A DNA stretch of 44,930 nt from an uncultured Collinsella sp. (GCA_959600835.1 CAUGNQ010000013.1:1-44930), one strand, 5' to 3'; counted from the stretch's first letter, positions 25,575-33,338 are shown. Notes: generated by a model from the sequence alone, not told the origin. Translations and numbers: made by a program.

Positions 25575-26624
25575 CTAGAGGAACATCATGAACAGCTTGG
25601 CCATGACAAAGCTGATGAGTCCACAGGCGGGGAAGGTGAAGAACCACGTGAACATCATGTCCTTGACCACGCCGAAGTTGATGGCCGAGAGGCGCTTGAC
25701 GGCGCCGACGCCCATGATGGCGCAGGTCTTGATGTGCGTGGAGGATACGGGGATGCCGGTAAGGGTGGCAAGTAACAGGTTCGCGGCGCCCGCGAGGTCG
25801 GCAGAGAAGCCCTGGTACTTTTCGAGCTTAACCATGCTCTGGCCGACGGACTTGATGATGCGCTCGCCGCCCACGCTGGTGCCGATACCCATGGTGGCCG
25901 AGCACAGCAGCATAATCCAGATGGGGATGCCTGCATCGCCGACGCTCGTCTGGCCGCTGGCAAAGGCCACGCCTAAAAAGAGCACGCCGATGAACTTCTG
26001 TCCATCCTGCGCGCCGTGCATAAAGCTCATGGCCGCAGCGCTCGCGATCTGAGCGTATTTAAAGAAGACATTGGCACGTCGCCTGTTGGCGGCGGCGAAA
26101 AGAATCGAGACGAGCTTGCACAGGACCCAGCCCATGACAAAGCCCAGGCCGATGGAGAGCGCCAGGCCGTAGATGACCTTCATCCACTCGTGGACGTTGA
26201 CACTACTCGCACCGCCGAGGGCGATGGCGGCACCGGTCAGGCCGGCGATAAGGCTGTGGCTTTGCGAGGTGGGGATGCCAAAACGCGATGCCGTGGCGCC
26301 GTAGACGACGATGGAGAACAGCGCCGCGCAGAGGCACGCGAGCGCCATGGTGCTGTTTCCGCCAAAGTCGACGATATGTGAGATGGTGTTGGCGACGCTC
26401 GCGTTAAAGTGCGTCATGATGAGTACGCCGAGGAAGTTGAATGCGGCACTCATGAGAATGGCGGCGCGGGCGGGCATGCAACGCGTGGTGACGCAGGTCG
26501 CGATGGCGTTGGGTGCGTCGGTCCATCCATTGACGAAGATGGCGCCGAGCGCGAGGATCACGGTGACGGCAAGGACTGGGTTCGACACAAGTTGGCCGAG
26601 GAAGGTTGAGAACGTTACGTCCAT
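25575..26624 (-). CDS. pit: Inorganic phosphate transporter, PiT family
   Basis: This is a cation-coupled low-affinity phosphate symporter. The 349 residues contain about ten membrane segments and the duplicated PiT signatures: FVNGWTDAPNAIATCVTTR near the N-terminus and MGVGAVKRLSAINFGVVKDM near the C-terminus, with FGIPTSQSHSLIAGLTG and SFMHGAQDGQKFIGV between. These conserved GANDxxN-like and PxSxSH motifs are in family order. The ATG at 26624 has only a weak GAGAAAG upstream. A stronger anti-SD sequence occurs 53-62 bases upstream next to a three-residue ORF (see 26655-26686). The DUF47 partner follows. Confidence 0.94.
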   Translation of the reverse strand: MDVTFSTFLGQLVSNPVLAVTVILALGAIFVNGWTDAPNAIATCVTTRCMPARAAILMSAAFNFLGVLIMTHFNASVANTISHIVDFGGNSTMALACLCAALFSIVVYGATASRFGIPTSQSHSLIAGLTGAAIALGGASSVNVHEWMKVIYGLALSIGLGFVMGWVLCKLVSILFAAANRRRANVFFKYAQIASAAAMSFMHGAQDGQKFIGVLFLGVAFASGQTSVGDAGIPIWIMLLCSATMGIGTSVGGERIIKSVGQSMVKLEKYQGFSADLAGAANLLLATLTGIPVSSTHIKTCAIMGVGAVKRLSAINFGVVKDMMFTWFFTFPACGLISFVMAKLFMMFL

Positions 26625-26654
26625 ATATGGGCTTTCTCGAAGTTTACAGGCACG

Positions 26655-26686
26655 TTACAAAAACATGATAAATCGTATCACCTCCT
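26655..26686 (-). promoter_or_regulatory. Perfect anti-16S sequence and three-codon ORF in the pit leader
   Basis: On the minus strand AGGAGGTGAT (26686 to 26677), a ten-base match to the universal anti-Shine-Dalgarno region, is followed after 10 bases by ATG TTT TTG TAA (26666 to 26655). This ATG is in frame with pit, with the TAA between. The same bases include TGATACGAT, an extended -10-like box, so a promoter reading is equally possible. Confidence 0.45.
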
Positions 26687-26755
26687 GCGGGTTTCTTTAC
26701 CGAGTTCTGATGGGAGCAGTGAATTTTTTGGCACTAAAAATGAATATTAGCCCTG

Positions 26756-26784
26756 TTGACCGCGGGTGTTCTTTATGCTAACAC
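26756..26784 (+). promoter_or_regulatory. Predicted sigma-A-type promoter for the 26875 gene
   Basis: TTGACC (26756-26761), a 17-base spacer and TAACAC (26779-26784) form a good vegetative promoter pattern. Transcription would begin near 26791, leaving an 84-base leader before ATG 26875 and ruling out an in-frame ATG at 26788. Confidence 0.55.
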
Positions 26785-26874
26785 ACCATGAGGACACGTG
26801 CGCGCGCCCCAACACCCCAAAACCACAGTCTGTTCGCTTTACAATATGCAAACATGCGTTCGATAATAGGAGGC

Positions 26875-27213
26875 ATGGAATATCGACAGACAGACGGCAA
26901 AACTCGGCGCGTGCACAAGCAGTATGTGGACGTCGTGACCCGCATCCTTGCGGGCGGACAAGTCGTGCCGGTCACCGTCTGCTGGGTCGACGGCCGTTGC
27001 TTTACGATTGACGAGATTGTCTCGTCCACGGGCTTTGGCTTAACGGTTCACGGTGTTCGTACGGCAACGTATAAGGTTCGTTTTGGCGGGCATGCGACCG
27101 AGTTGTATCTGGAGGACCAGGCGTGCGGACGGCCGGACGGCTCGCAGGCCCACGTGATGCGTTGGTGGGTCTGGGCGTTTGACCGCACCCTCGAGGGCGA
27201 GCGCCGTAAGTAG
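26875..27213 (+). CDS. Hypothetical protein of unknown function
   Basis: I do not recognise this 112-residue protein. It looks like a small soluble, mostly beta-strand domain: VPVTVCWVDGRCFTIDEIV, then GVRTATYKVRFGGHATELYLE and a Trp-rich end (MRWWVWAFDRTLE), with no signal peptide or membrane segment. Alternating hydrophobic and polar residues suggest a small beta-barrel. Start choice is uncertain: TAGGAGG (26867-26873) is only one base from ATG 26875, too close to be ideal, and ATG 26854 is an alternative without a Shine-Dalgarno. Codon use matches neighbouring genes, supporting a real gene. It is preceded by a good promoter and followed by an independent gene. Confidence 0.7.
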   Translation: MEYRQTDGKTRRVHKQYVDVVTRILAGGQVVPVTVCWVDGRCFTIDEIVSSTGFGLTVHGVRTATYKVRFGGHATELYLEDQACGRPDGSQAHVMRWWVWAFDRTLEGERRK

Positions 27214-27297
27214 GGACGCACGGCGTTCGGGTACAATGGTAGGAATCTTGTCATCTGCTGCGCCGTCATTCGCGGCGCTTTTTGAAAGGACGAAACT

Positions 27298-27993
27298 ATG
27301 AACGATATCCAGGGCTATCAGAACGGCCCCGTCGAGAGCGGCGCAAGCCGTGCCAAGGAGATGTCGCCGCGCGCGTACAACCTTGTCATGTCTGCCCTGA
27401 TCTTTTTGGGCTTTTGCGCCATGGGCGCCGGTGCTTACTTTACGAGCACCATGTCGTTTGCGCGCATGATGATGAGCGGCGCCGCTTTGCCGCTGGTCTT
27501 TGGCTCATTTATTTTGACCATCGTCGGCATGGTCATGATGTCGGCTGCTGCCAGCAAACAGTCCGTGGGCCTGTCACTCGTGGGCTACGTGGTCTTTGCG
27601 AGCACTTTTGGTCTGACGGCGTCGTTTGGTCTTGCCAACTACGACCTGCCTACCATTAACACCGCCTTTATCGCCACGGCCGCCATCACCTTTGTCTTTG
27701 GTGCGCTGGGCGTGACCTTCCCCAAGTTCTTCCAGCGTGTGTATGGCATTGGTTTTGGCGTCCTGCTTGCTACGATTCTGGTCGAGATCGTGCTGATGTT
27801 CATGGGCGTTTCGCAGTCCATCACCGACCTGATCGTGATTGTGGTGTTCGCCGGCTTCATCGGCTACGACACCTATGTGGCAACGACGGTGCCGCCCACG
27901 CTGCCCAACGCCGTGCTTATGGCATCCAACCTGTTCGTGGATATTATCAACGTGTTCCTGCGCATTCTGAACATCCTCGGCCGTCGCGATTAA
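27298..27993 (+). CDS. Bax inhibitor-1 family membrane protein
   Basis: This 231-residue protein has seven hydrophobic segments in the Bax inhibitor-1/YccA/YbhL pattern, a pH-sensitive calcium-leak fold in better-studied members. The C-terminal signature is visible: VVFAGFIGYDTYVA followed by NLFVDIINVFLRILNILGRRD (family form DTQ...yxDxxnlFlxlLxlLg). In place of the common DTQ it has DTY. ATG 27298 follows GAAAGGACGAAACT. A -10-like TACAAT (27232-27237) occurs upstream without a clear -35. It appears monocistronic, as a strong terminator follows. Confidence 0.88.
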   Translation: MNDIQGYQNGPVESGASRAKEMSPRAYNLVMSALIFLGFCAMGAGAYFTSTMSFARMMMSGAALPLVFGSFILTIVGMVMMSAAASKQSVGLSLVGYVVFASTFGLTASFGLANYDLPTINTAFIATAAITFVFGALGVTFPKFFQRVYGIGFGVLLATILVEIVLMFMGVSQSITDLIVIVVFAGFIGYDTYVATTVPPTLPNAVLMASNLFVDIINVFLRILNILGRRD

Positions 27994-28042
27994 AGCGCGA
28001 CATTGCGATGCTTCCTGCCGGACACGGTAAAACGATGCGAAA

Positions 28043-28068
28043 GGCGGTCCTTCGGGACCGTCTTTTTT
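28043..28068 (+). terminator. Intrinsic terminator with TTCG tetraloop
   Basis: GGCGGTCC (28043-28050), loop TTCG, GGACCGTC (28055-28062) and TTTTTT (28063-28068) form a textbook terminator after the Bax inhibitor-1 family gene. Confidence 0.95.
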
Positions 28069-28133
28069 GTGCGCGGCGGGGTATCATGGATGGGAAAAGC
28101 CGATAGCGGCAGCGACAGGAAAGGTGGCCATGT

Positions 28134-29249
28134 ATGGCAGACGTCGACAGCAGGAACCGTAACCGCAGGTCCAACCGAGCGGGTCAGCCCAATCCCAAGC
28201 GTGAGGCGCGTGCCAAGGCCGCCGAGCGCCATGTGACGGCTGTGTCCGAGGCCTGCGCCAAGGACATCGAGCGTTCGCTTGCCGGCGTGCGCGAGTTCGA
28301 TGGTATGCCTGCCGGTTTTGTCGCGGCGATGAAGGCCAAGGTCCAGAAGGCAGCGGCTGCTGAGGAGCAGGTTGCTGAGGACGTCGAGGCTGCCGAGGTC
28401 GAGGCTGCGGTCGATGCCGAGGTGGCGCCCGAGCCCGTCGAGGAGGCCACCGAAGCCGAGCCCGCGCCTGCCGCCGAGGAGCCCGCTCCGGTCCTGCCCG
28501 AGGTCACCGTGCTCGACGCCTCTGCCACGCAGGCCATTCTGGATAACGGCCGAGGCTACGCGCAGTTCTGCGACATGGCTGTGCTTGCCTTTGCCTCGTT
28601 CACCAATCCGGGCGGTGGCTACATCCAGGGCTATCTGGGCCAGGAGGCCACACTGTGCGCCGATTCGTACCTGTACAACGTCCTCGATAAGCAGCGTAAA
28701 TGGTACGGCGAGAACCGTCGCCGCAACATCAACTGTGAGCTGTACCGCAACCGTGCGCTGGTGGTGCCCGCGGTGCGCTTCGACCGCAAGCATGTGCACG
28801 CCTATGCCGACGTAATCGTCGCCGCTGCACCCAACGCCAAGCGTGCTCGCCAGGAGTACCGCGTGAGCGACGATGCCTTGCTTGACGCCCTGCGCGACCG
28901 CATTCGCTTTGTGCTTGCTATCTGCGATGAGCTGGGCCGCGAGAAGCTCGTACTGGGTGCTTGGGGCTGCGAGAACAACGGCTTTGACGCCGAGGCCGTG
29001 GCCGAGCTCTTCCGCAAGGAGCTCGCGTCGGGCGACTTTAAGGTCAAGCAGGTCTTCTTTGCCGTGCCCTCTACGCGCTGGGACGAGGATTTTGCCAAAT
29101 TCGAGCACGTGCTGGCAAACTTCCCCGAGCAAAACGAGGAGTCCTATGCTCAGGCTGCCGCCCGCGCCGCAGCTGCTCGTGCTGCCGAGCAGGCCCAGGC
29201 AGCAGCCGAGGACGATGAGGACGAGGACGACTGGCGCAAGTACCTGTAA
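28134..29249 (+). CDS. TIGR02452 family protein (microbial PARG-like) with altered QEE signature
   Basis: The 371 residues comprise a basic N-terminus, an Ala/Glu/Val/Pro linker (about 78-122), a macrodomain-related PARG-like domain (about 124-320) and an Ala-rich acidic tail (EDDEDEDDW). The core shows FASFTNPGGGYIQGYLGQEA and later VLGAWGCENNGFD, as in TIGR02452/DUF2263 proteins, related to bacterial poly(ADP-ribose) glycohydrolases. The PARG signature is GGG-X(6-8)-QEE; here GGG (160-162) is followed by Q170, E171 and A172, so the second glutamate is replaced by alanine. Activity may be altered or lost. ATG 28134 follows GGAAAGG. Terminators on both sides suggest a single-gene unit. Confidence 0.82.
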   Translation: MADVDSRNRNRRSNRAGQPNPKREARAKAAERHVTAVSEACAKDIERSLAGVREFDGMPAGFVAAMKAKVQKAAAAEEQVAEDVEAAEVEAAVDAEVAPEPVEEATEAEPAPAAEEPAPVLPEVTVLDASATQAILDNGRGYAQFCDMAVLAFASFTNPGGGYIQGYLGQEATLCADSYLYNVLDKQRKWYGENRRRNINCELYRNRALVVPAVRFDRKHVHAYADVIVAAAPNAKRARQEYRVSDDALLDALRDRIRFVLAICDELGREKLVLGAWGCENNGFDAEAVAELFRKELASGDFKVKQVFFAVPSTRWDEDFAKFEHVLANFPEQNEESYAQAAARAAAARAAEQAQAAAEDDEDEDDWRKYL

Positions 29250-29274
29250 GCGGTGCGCGCGATGTGATGTGCCA

Positions 29275-29308
29275 AGCCGACGGGAGGGATCGCCCCCGCC
29301 GGCTTTTT
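29275..29308 (+). terminator. Intrinsic terminator after the PARG-like gene
   Basis: AGCCGACGGG (29275-29284) pairs with CCCGCCGGCT (29295-29304) with one mismatch, followed by a T run to 29308. Confidence 0.88.
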
Positions 29309-29327
29309 ACTGAATGGGGAGCTCAAG

Positions 29328-29987
29328 ATGAAAAACGTTCTGTGCTTTGGTGACAGCAACACCTATGGCTATGATCCGGCGGGTATGCGCGACGGCACCG
29401 CAGTGCGCTATGCGCAGGATGTGCGCTGGTGCGGTGTGGTGCAGCGTGACCTGGGTGAGGGTTGGCATGTGATTGAGGAAGGTCTAAATGGTCGCACGAC
29501 GGTGCGCGACGATATGTGCCATCTGGACACCAACCTCAACGGCATTCGCGCGCTGCCGATGCTGCTCGAGGCCCATAAGCCGCTGGACGCCATTGTGATC
29601 ATGCTGGGCACCAACGACTGTAAGACGGTCTTTGACGTGACAGCCTCCGATATTGCCCGCGGCGCCATGGCGTTGATTCGCGCCGTCCGTGCGTTTGCCT
29701 GGACCGATGCCGCGCCCTGCCCACGGATTCTGCTGATGGCGCCTATCAAGATTAAGCCGCAGATCGCCGATGTATATATGACCGACTTTGACGAACATTC
29801 CGTAGAAGCCTCGGAACAATTTGGTGAGTACTACGCGCATGTGGCTGAGCAGTTTGGCTGTGACTTTTTGAATGCCGCCGACTATGCCGAGCCGGGCGAT
29901 ATCGACTATCTGCATATGATGCCCGAAAGCCACGAGAGCTTGGGGCATGCCGTGGCAGCCAAGCTCCAAGAGATGCTCGGTGAGTAG
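29328..29987 (+). CDS. SGNH/GDSL hydrolase, arylesterase/acyltransferase-like
   Basis: This is a 219-residue SGNH hydrolase with the block I motif CFGDSNTYGY (Ser10 nucleophile), EEGLNGRTT as block II, IMLGTND at residues 91-97 (block III) and a C-terminal catalytic DYLHMM (block V, D..H). The arrangement FAxDVRW...VIEEGLxxRTT resembles the Mycobacterium smegmatis esterase/acyltransferase MsAcT and related octameric esterases. It has no signal peptide, so it acts in the cytoplasm, probably on small acyl esters; the natural substrate is unknown. It lies 19 bases after a terminator and probably has its own short transcript. Confidence 0.9.
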   Translation: MKNVLCFGDSNTYGYDPAGMRDGTAVRYAQDVRWCGVVQRDLGEGWHVIEEGLNGRTTVRDDMCHLDTNLNGIRALPMLLEAHKPLDAIVIMLGTNDCKTVFDVTASDIARGAMALIRAVRAFAWTDAAPCPRILLMAPIKIKPQIADVYMTDFDEHSVEASEQFGEYYAHVAEQFGCDFLNAADYAEPGDIDYLHMMPESHESLGHAVAAKLQEMLGE

Positions 29988-29999
29988 CGCGACCCCAAG

Positions 30000-30036
30000 C
30001 CACCGCAAAGGGGACAGGCACCTTTGCGGTGGTTTT
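30000..30036 (+). terminator. Hairpin with perfect 12-bp stem, terminator or REP-like sequence
   Basis: CCACCGCAAAGG (30000-30011) pairs perfectly with CCTTTGCGGTGG (30021-30032), followed by TTTT (30033-30036). The loop region GGGGACAGGCACC resembles sequences common in REP elements linked to Y1-type (RAYT) transposases. It ends the SGNH gene transcript 12 bases after its stop. Confidence 0.78.
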
Positions 30037-30066
30037 GCCCGGGTAAACGAACGGATTGGCTGCCAT

Positions 30067-30678
30067 ATGGGCATGGACGAGCTCATCGACCTCTTTGCCG
30101 AGGGCGATGAGCTCGTCTCCAATACCGCTTTTGAGGATTTGGATCTTGCCTGCGACGTGGCGAACGGCGCGACCTTCGATGGCGTCGTGTTCCGATCTTG
30201 CGAGTTCGATAGCGTTGACTGGAGCGGCTCGACGTTTCGCGACGTGGTGTTTCGCGGTTGCCGCTTTATCCGCTGCAACATGGAAGGTTGCTGGCTCAAC
30301 CGCTGCGACTTCGTTGACTGCTCGGCGCCGGGGCTCAACTTGCTCAGGGCGCGTCTGTCGAGCGTGTCGTTTACATCGTGCGATTTGAGCTATGCGAACC
30401 TTTCGGAGGGACGCATTGGCCCTATGACAGCATGCGATACACGTCTGAGAGAGGCTGCGTTTCAGGGTGCCAAGCTGGTTCAGATACGCCTGGATGGCTG
30501 TGACCTGACGCGTGTTGATGTGTTCAAGACGTCGCTTTCCGGCGTTGATGTGTCGCGCTGTACATTTGCAGCGCCCGTTGTTTCGGGCGATTACCATGAG
30601 TTGCGTGGCTTGACGGTCAATGCCGAGCAGGCGCTGGCACTCTCGGGTTTGTTGGGAATTCAACTCGCCGACGAATAG
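30067..30678 (+). CDS. Pentapeptide-repeat protein
   Basis: The 203-residue product has many consecutive pentapeptide repeats of the A(D/N)LXX type, here rich in Cys, Phe and Arg (NTAFEDLDLAC, GATFDGVVFRSCEFDS, STFRDVVFRGCRFIRC, ADLSYANL-like SCDLSYANLSEG). This predicts a right-handed quadrilateral beta-helix. The C-terminal 40 residues (GDYHELRGLTVNAEQALALSGLLGIQLAD) leave the repeat pattern and resemble the end of MCBG/Qnr-like pentapeptide proteins. Function is unknown; some relatives protect DNA gyrase. The start is uncertain between ATG 30067 and ATG 30073, neither with a strong Shine-Dalgarno; frames extending further upstream lie inside the terminator. Confidence 0.82.
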   Translation: MGMDELIDLFAEGDELVSNTAFEDLDLACDVANGATFDGVVFRSCEFDSVDWSGSTFRDVVFRGCRFIRCNMEGCWLNRCDFVDCSAPGLNLLRARLSSVSFTSCDLSYANLSEGRIGPMTACDTRLREAAFQGAKLVQIRLDGCDLTRVDVFKTSLSGVDVSRCTFAAPVVSGDYHELRGLTVNAEQALALSGLLGIQLADE

Positions 30679-30714
30679 GCGCTCTGGTCCTTTGCTCGAC
30701 CGCTATCTAAAATC

Positions 30715-30781
30715 AAACCGTCGCAACATTTAATGATTTTTTGCGTTTGCACGATTTTCATCGAATGTTGCGACGGTTTTT
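30715..30781. terminator. Bidirectional terminator between convergent genes
   Basis: AAACCGTCGCAACATT (30715-30730) and AATGTTGCGACGGTTT (30764-30779) form a perfect 16-bp stem with a 33-base T-rich loop. T runs follow on both strands. It serves the plus-strand pentapeptide gene and the minus-strand thiD. A second small hairpin (GTAGCCTG/CAGGTTAC) lies at about 30790-30816, next to the thiD stop. Confidence 0.85.
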
Positions 30782-30823
30782 GGTGCAAGGTAGCCTGTCT
30801 CTTTTTGGCAGGTTACTGGCTAT

Positions 30824-31654
30824 TTAGTACTGCCACATGTGATTAACGGGGCCGGAACCTTTGCCCATGTCAAAGTCGGCGGCGAGAGCGCCGGTCAGGT
30901 AGGCCTTGCCGGCGTTGATGGCGTCGGCAAGTTCCATGCCCTGGGCCAGCGCGCAAGCGATGGCGGATGAGAGCGTACAGCCGGTGCCGTGTGTGTTGTC
31001 GGTCTCGATGCGCTTGTGGCGGAACCACGTGGTGAGCGGATCGCCCAGATGGTTGCCCTCGTCATCGAGTGGCGCGGGTTCGGCCAATACATCGTTGGCC
31101 TCGTTGACAAGATGCCCACCCTTAACGAGGGATGCGCAACCAAAGCGGCGGGTGAGGAGCATGGCAGCATTTTGCTGTGTGCGCTCGGAGTCGACCTCGT
31201 AGTCGAGCAGGGCCATGGCCTCGGGAATATTGGGCGTGATGACGGTTGCTAGTGGGAACAGGCGGCGGGTGAGCGCCTCGGCGGCATCTTCGGCAATCAG
31301 CCGTGCGCCCGAGGTGGCTACCATGACGGGGTCGACTACCACGTTTGTCGCGTTCCAGGCGCTCAGGCGATCGGCGATAACCTCGATAATCTCGGCAGAG
31401 GAGACCATGCCAATCTTGACGGAACTCGGGCGGATATCGTCAAAGATGGCGTCAATTTGCGCGGCTACGATATCTGGCGAGATATCCTGCACGGCGGTGA
31501 CGCCCAGTGTGTTTTGCGCTGTGATGGCGGTGATGGCCGTCTCGGCATACAGGCGGTGCGCCGTGATGGTCTTGATGTCGGCCTGAATGCCGGCACCGCC
31601 GCTGGAATCGGATCCCGCGATGGATAGAACGGCGGGTACCTTACTGCGATCCAT
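30824..31654 (-). CDS. thiD: Hydroxymethylpyrimidine/phosphomethylpyrimidine kinase ThiD
   Basis: ThiD phosphorylates HMP and HMP-P to HMP-PP, the pyrimidine half of thiamin, and so acts directly after ThiC. The 276-residue ribokinase-fold protein has LSIAGSDSSGGAGIQADIKT at its N-terminus, VVDPVMVATSGARL, VITPNIPEA, SLVKGGHL and the anion-hole/catalytic region NTHGTGCTLSSAIA. AAGGGAG precedes ATG 31654. It follows thiC on the same strand with a 178-base gap that includes a hairpin and a TATAAT box, so it may have its own promoter in addition to readthrough from thiC. Confidence 0.95.
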   Translation of the reverse strand: MDRSKVPAVLSIAGSDSSGGAGIQADIKTITAHRLYAETAITAITAQNTLGVTAVQDISPDIVAAQIDAIFDDIRPSSVKIGMVSSAEIIEVIADRLSAWNATNVVVDPVMVATSGARLIAEDAAEALTRRLFPLATVITPNIPEAMALLDYEVDSERTQQNAAMLLTRRFGCASLVKGGHLVNEANDVLAEPAPLDDEGNHLGDPLTTWFRHKRIETDNTHGTGCTLSSAIACALAQGMELADAINAGKAYLTGALAADFDMGKGSGPVNHMWQY

Positions 31655-31700
31655 GTTCGCTCCCTTGTCCGGTCGGAATCAAATGGGTCTTTAAGCCTGC

Positions 31701-31741
31701 ATTATAAAGATGCCCGGGCCGGCTGTATGCCGATCCCGGGC
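31701..31741 (-). promoter_or_regulatory. thiC-thiD gap: GC-rich hairpin and TATAAT -10 box
   Basis: On the minus strand a hairpin with arms GCCCGGG and CCCGGGC (31712-31741) is followed by ATCTTTATAATG. The hairpin may weakly terminate thiC transcripts; TATAAT (31706 to 31701) is a perfect -10 47 bases before thiD. The -35 position reads CATACA, half-matching consensus. Confidence 0.45.
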
Positions 31742-31832
31742 GGGTGATGCAATCTTTACGCAAATGTAAGCAAATGTTCACATGTCAACAATTGACGAGC
31801 ACCTTGTTGCCGATTGTGGCTCCAGTGACGCG

Positions 31833-33167
31833 TTAATCCTCCATGCCAAGATCGATCGTCGTGCCCTCGAACACCTTGTTGACGGTACGGACGGCGCACA
31901 TCTTGCCACACATGGTGCAGGTGCCCTCGGTGGCGGCGGGGGATTCCTCGTAGCGCTTCTTACCGGTGACCGGATCGAGAGCACACTTCCACATGGCATC
32001 CCAGTCGAGCTTGCGGCGTGCCTGGCCCATCTTGTCGTCCATGTCGCGGGCGTGCGGCACCTTCTTGGCGATATCGGCGGCGTGCGCGGCAATCTTGGTG
32101 GCCATGAGGCCATCGAGCACGTCCTGGGCGTTGGGCAGGCACAGGTGCTCAGCCGGCGTCACGTAGCACAGGAAGTCGGCACCGGAGCTGGCGGAGATGG
32201 CGCCGCCGATGGCAGCGGTGATGTGGTCGTAACCCACGCCGATATCGGTCACCAGCGGCCCGAGCACATAGAACGGGGCGTTGTGGCACAGGCGCTTCTG
32301 CAGTTTCATGTTGGCGGCAATCTCATCGAGCGCCATGTGGCCCGGGCCCTCGACCATGACCTGGACGCCGGCTGCCCAGGCGCGCTTGCACAGCTTGCCC
32401 AGCTCGATCATCTCGGCGGTCTCGGTGGCGTCGTTGGAGTCGTAGAGGCAGCCCGGGCGGCAGGAGTCGCCGAGCGAGATCGTCACGTCGTACTCGTGGC
32501 AGATTTCGAGCACCTCGTCGTAGAACTCGTAGAAGGGGTTTTCGTTGCCGGTGACCTCCATCCAGCCAAACAGCAGCGAGCCGCCGCGGCTGACGATGTT
32601 CATGAGGCGGCCGGTCTCCTTAAAGGTCTTGATGACTGACTTGTTGATGCCGCAGTGGATGGTCATAAAGTCCACGCCGTCCTCGGCGTGTGCGCGCACG
32701 ACCTCGAGCAGGTCGTCCTTGGTGAGCTTGACCAGCGGCTTTTCCATATAGCCGATGGCGTCGTACATGGGCACCGTGCCCACCATGAGCGGCGTCTCGT
32801 CGATGAGCTGCTGGCGGAACTGGCGCGTCTTGCCCGAGTTGGAGAGGTCCATGATGGCGTCGGCGCCAAAGTCCTCGGCAATCTTGACCTTCTTCCATTC
32901 CTCCGCGGCATCGGCCTTGTCGCCCGAGATGCCCAAGTTCACATTGACCTTGGTGGACAGGCCCTCGCCGACACCAAAGGCGCGCATGCCCTTTTTGATA
33001 TGCACGATGTTGGCGGGAATGGCGATGCGGCCGTCGGCCACGCGCTCGCGGATGTACTCGGGGTCGCGATGCTCGCGCTCGGCGACCTCTTTCATCTGCG
33101 GCGTGATCTGCCCGGCGCGGGCGAAGTCGATTTGCGTGACGAGCTTGGGCTCGGTCTGTGTGCTCAT
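31833..33167 (-). CDS. thiC: Phosphomethylpyrimidine synthase ThiC
   Basis: ThiC is a radical SAM enzyme that converts aminoimidazole ribotide to HMP-P, the committed step of the thiamin pyrimidine branch. The 444-residue product is the short form without the N-terminal domain found in proteobacterial ThiC. Visible motifs are GRIAIPANIVHIKKGMRAFG, NVNLGISGDKAD, MTIHCGINK, SRGGSLLFGWM, SLGDSCRPGCLYD and EGPGHMALDEI. The C-terminal iron-sulfur motif reads CTMCGKMC. An upstream ATG at 33191 lies within the riboswitch; ATG 33167, 8 bases after AAGGGAG, is preferred. A TPP riboswitch immediately precedes it. Confidence 0.96.
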   Translation of the reverse strand: MSTQTEPKLVTQIDFARAGQITPQMKEVAEREHRDPEYIRERVADGRIAIPANIVHIKKGMRAFGVGEGLSTKVNVNLGISGDKADAAEEWKKVKIAEDFGADAIMDLSNSGKTRQFRQQLIDETPLMVGTVPMYDAIGYMEKPLVKLTKDDLLEVVRAHAEDGVDFMTIHCGINKSVIKTFKETGRLMNIVSRGGSLLFGWMEVTGNENPFYEFYDEVLEICHEYDVTISLGDSCRPGCLYDSNDATETAEMIELGKLCKRAWAAGVQVMVEGPGHMALDEIAANMKLQKRLCHNAPFYVLGPLVTDIGVGYDHITAAIGGAISASSGADFLCYVTPAEHLCLPNAQDVLDGLMATKIAAHAADIAKKVPHARDMDDKMGQARRKLDWDAMWKCALDPVTGKKRYEESPAATEGTCTMCGKMCAVRTVNKVFEGTTIDLGMED

Positions 33168-33175
33168 TGGCACGG

Positions 33176-33266
33176 CTCCCTTCGTTGGCATTACCCATAT
33201 CAGGTTCGCGGGTCAGGGCGGGCGCGCCCAGTCTCAGCCTGCCGTCTTGTCCCGCAAGCTCCCCGT
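33176..33266 (-). promoter_or_regulatory. TPP riboswitch (THI element) controlling thiC
   Basis: On the minus strand, ACGGGGAGC (from 33266) is followed by GGCTGAGA, then by GAACCTGATATGGGTAATGCC and finally AACGAAGGGAG (to 33176). These are the conserved thi-box blocks in order and spacing. The ThiC Shine-Dalgarno (AAGGGAG) lies at the very 3' end of the aptamer, so translational shut-off on thiamin pyrophosphate binding is the simplest model. A -10-like TATACT precedes the aptamer by about 12 bases. Confidence 0.95.
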
Positions 33267-33338
33267 TTATGTAATGGGCTCAAGTATAGCTCGAATGGGT
33301 ACGATTGGCCTAACGAGCGTGCCTGCGGGGAGGCGAAC

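Noticed and set aside
32655..33338. Upstream extension of the 33339 ORF through thiC
   Set aside because: The open frame continues, but this part is antisense to thiC and the riboswitch; a good Shine-Dalgarno marks ATG 33339.
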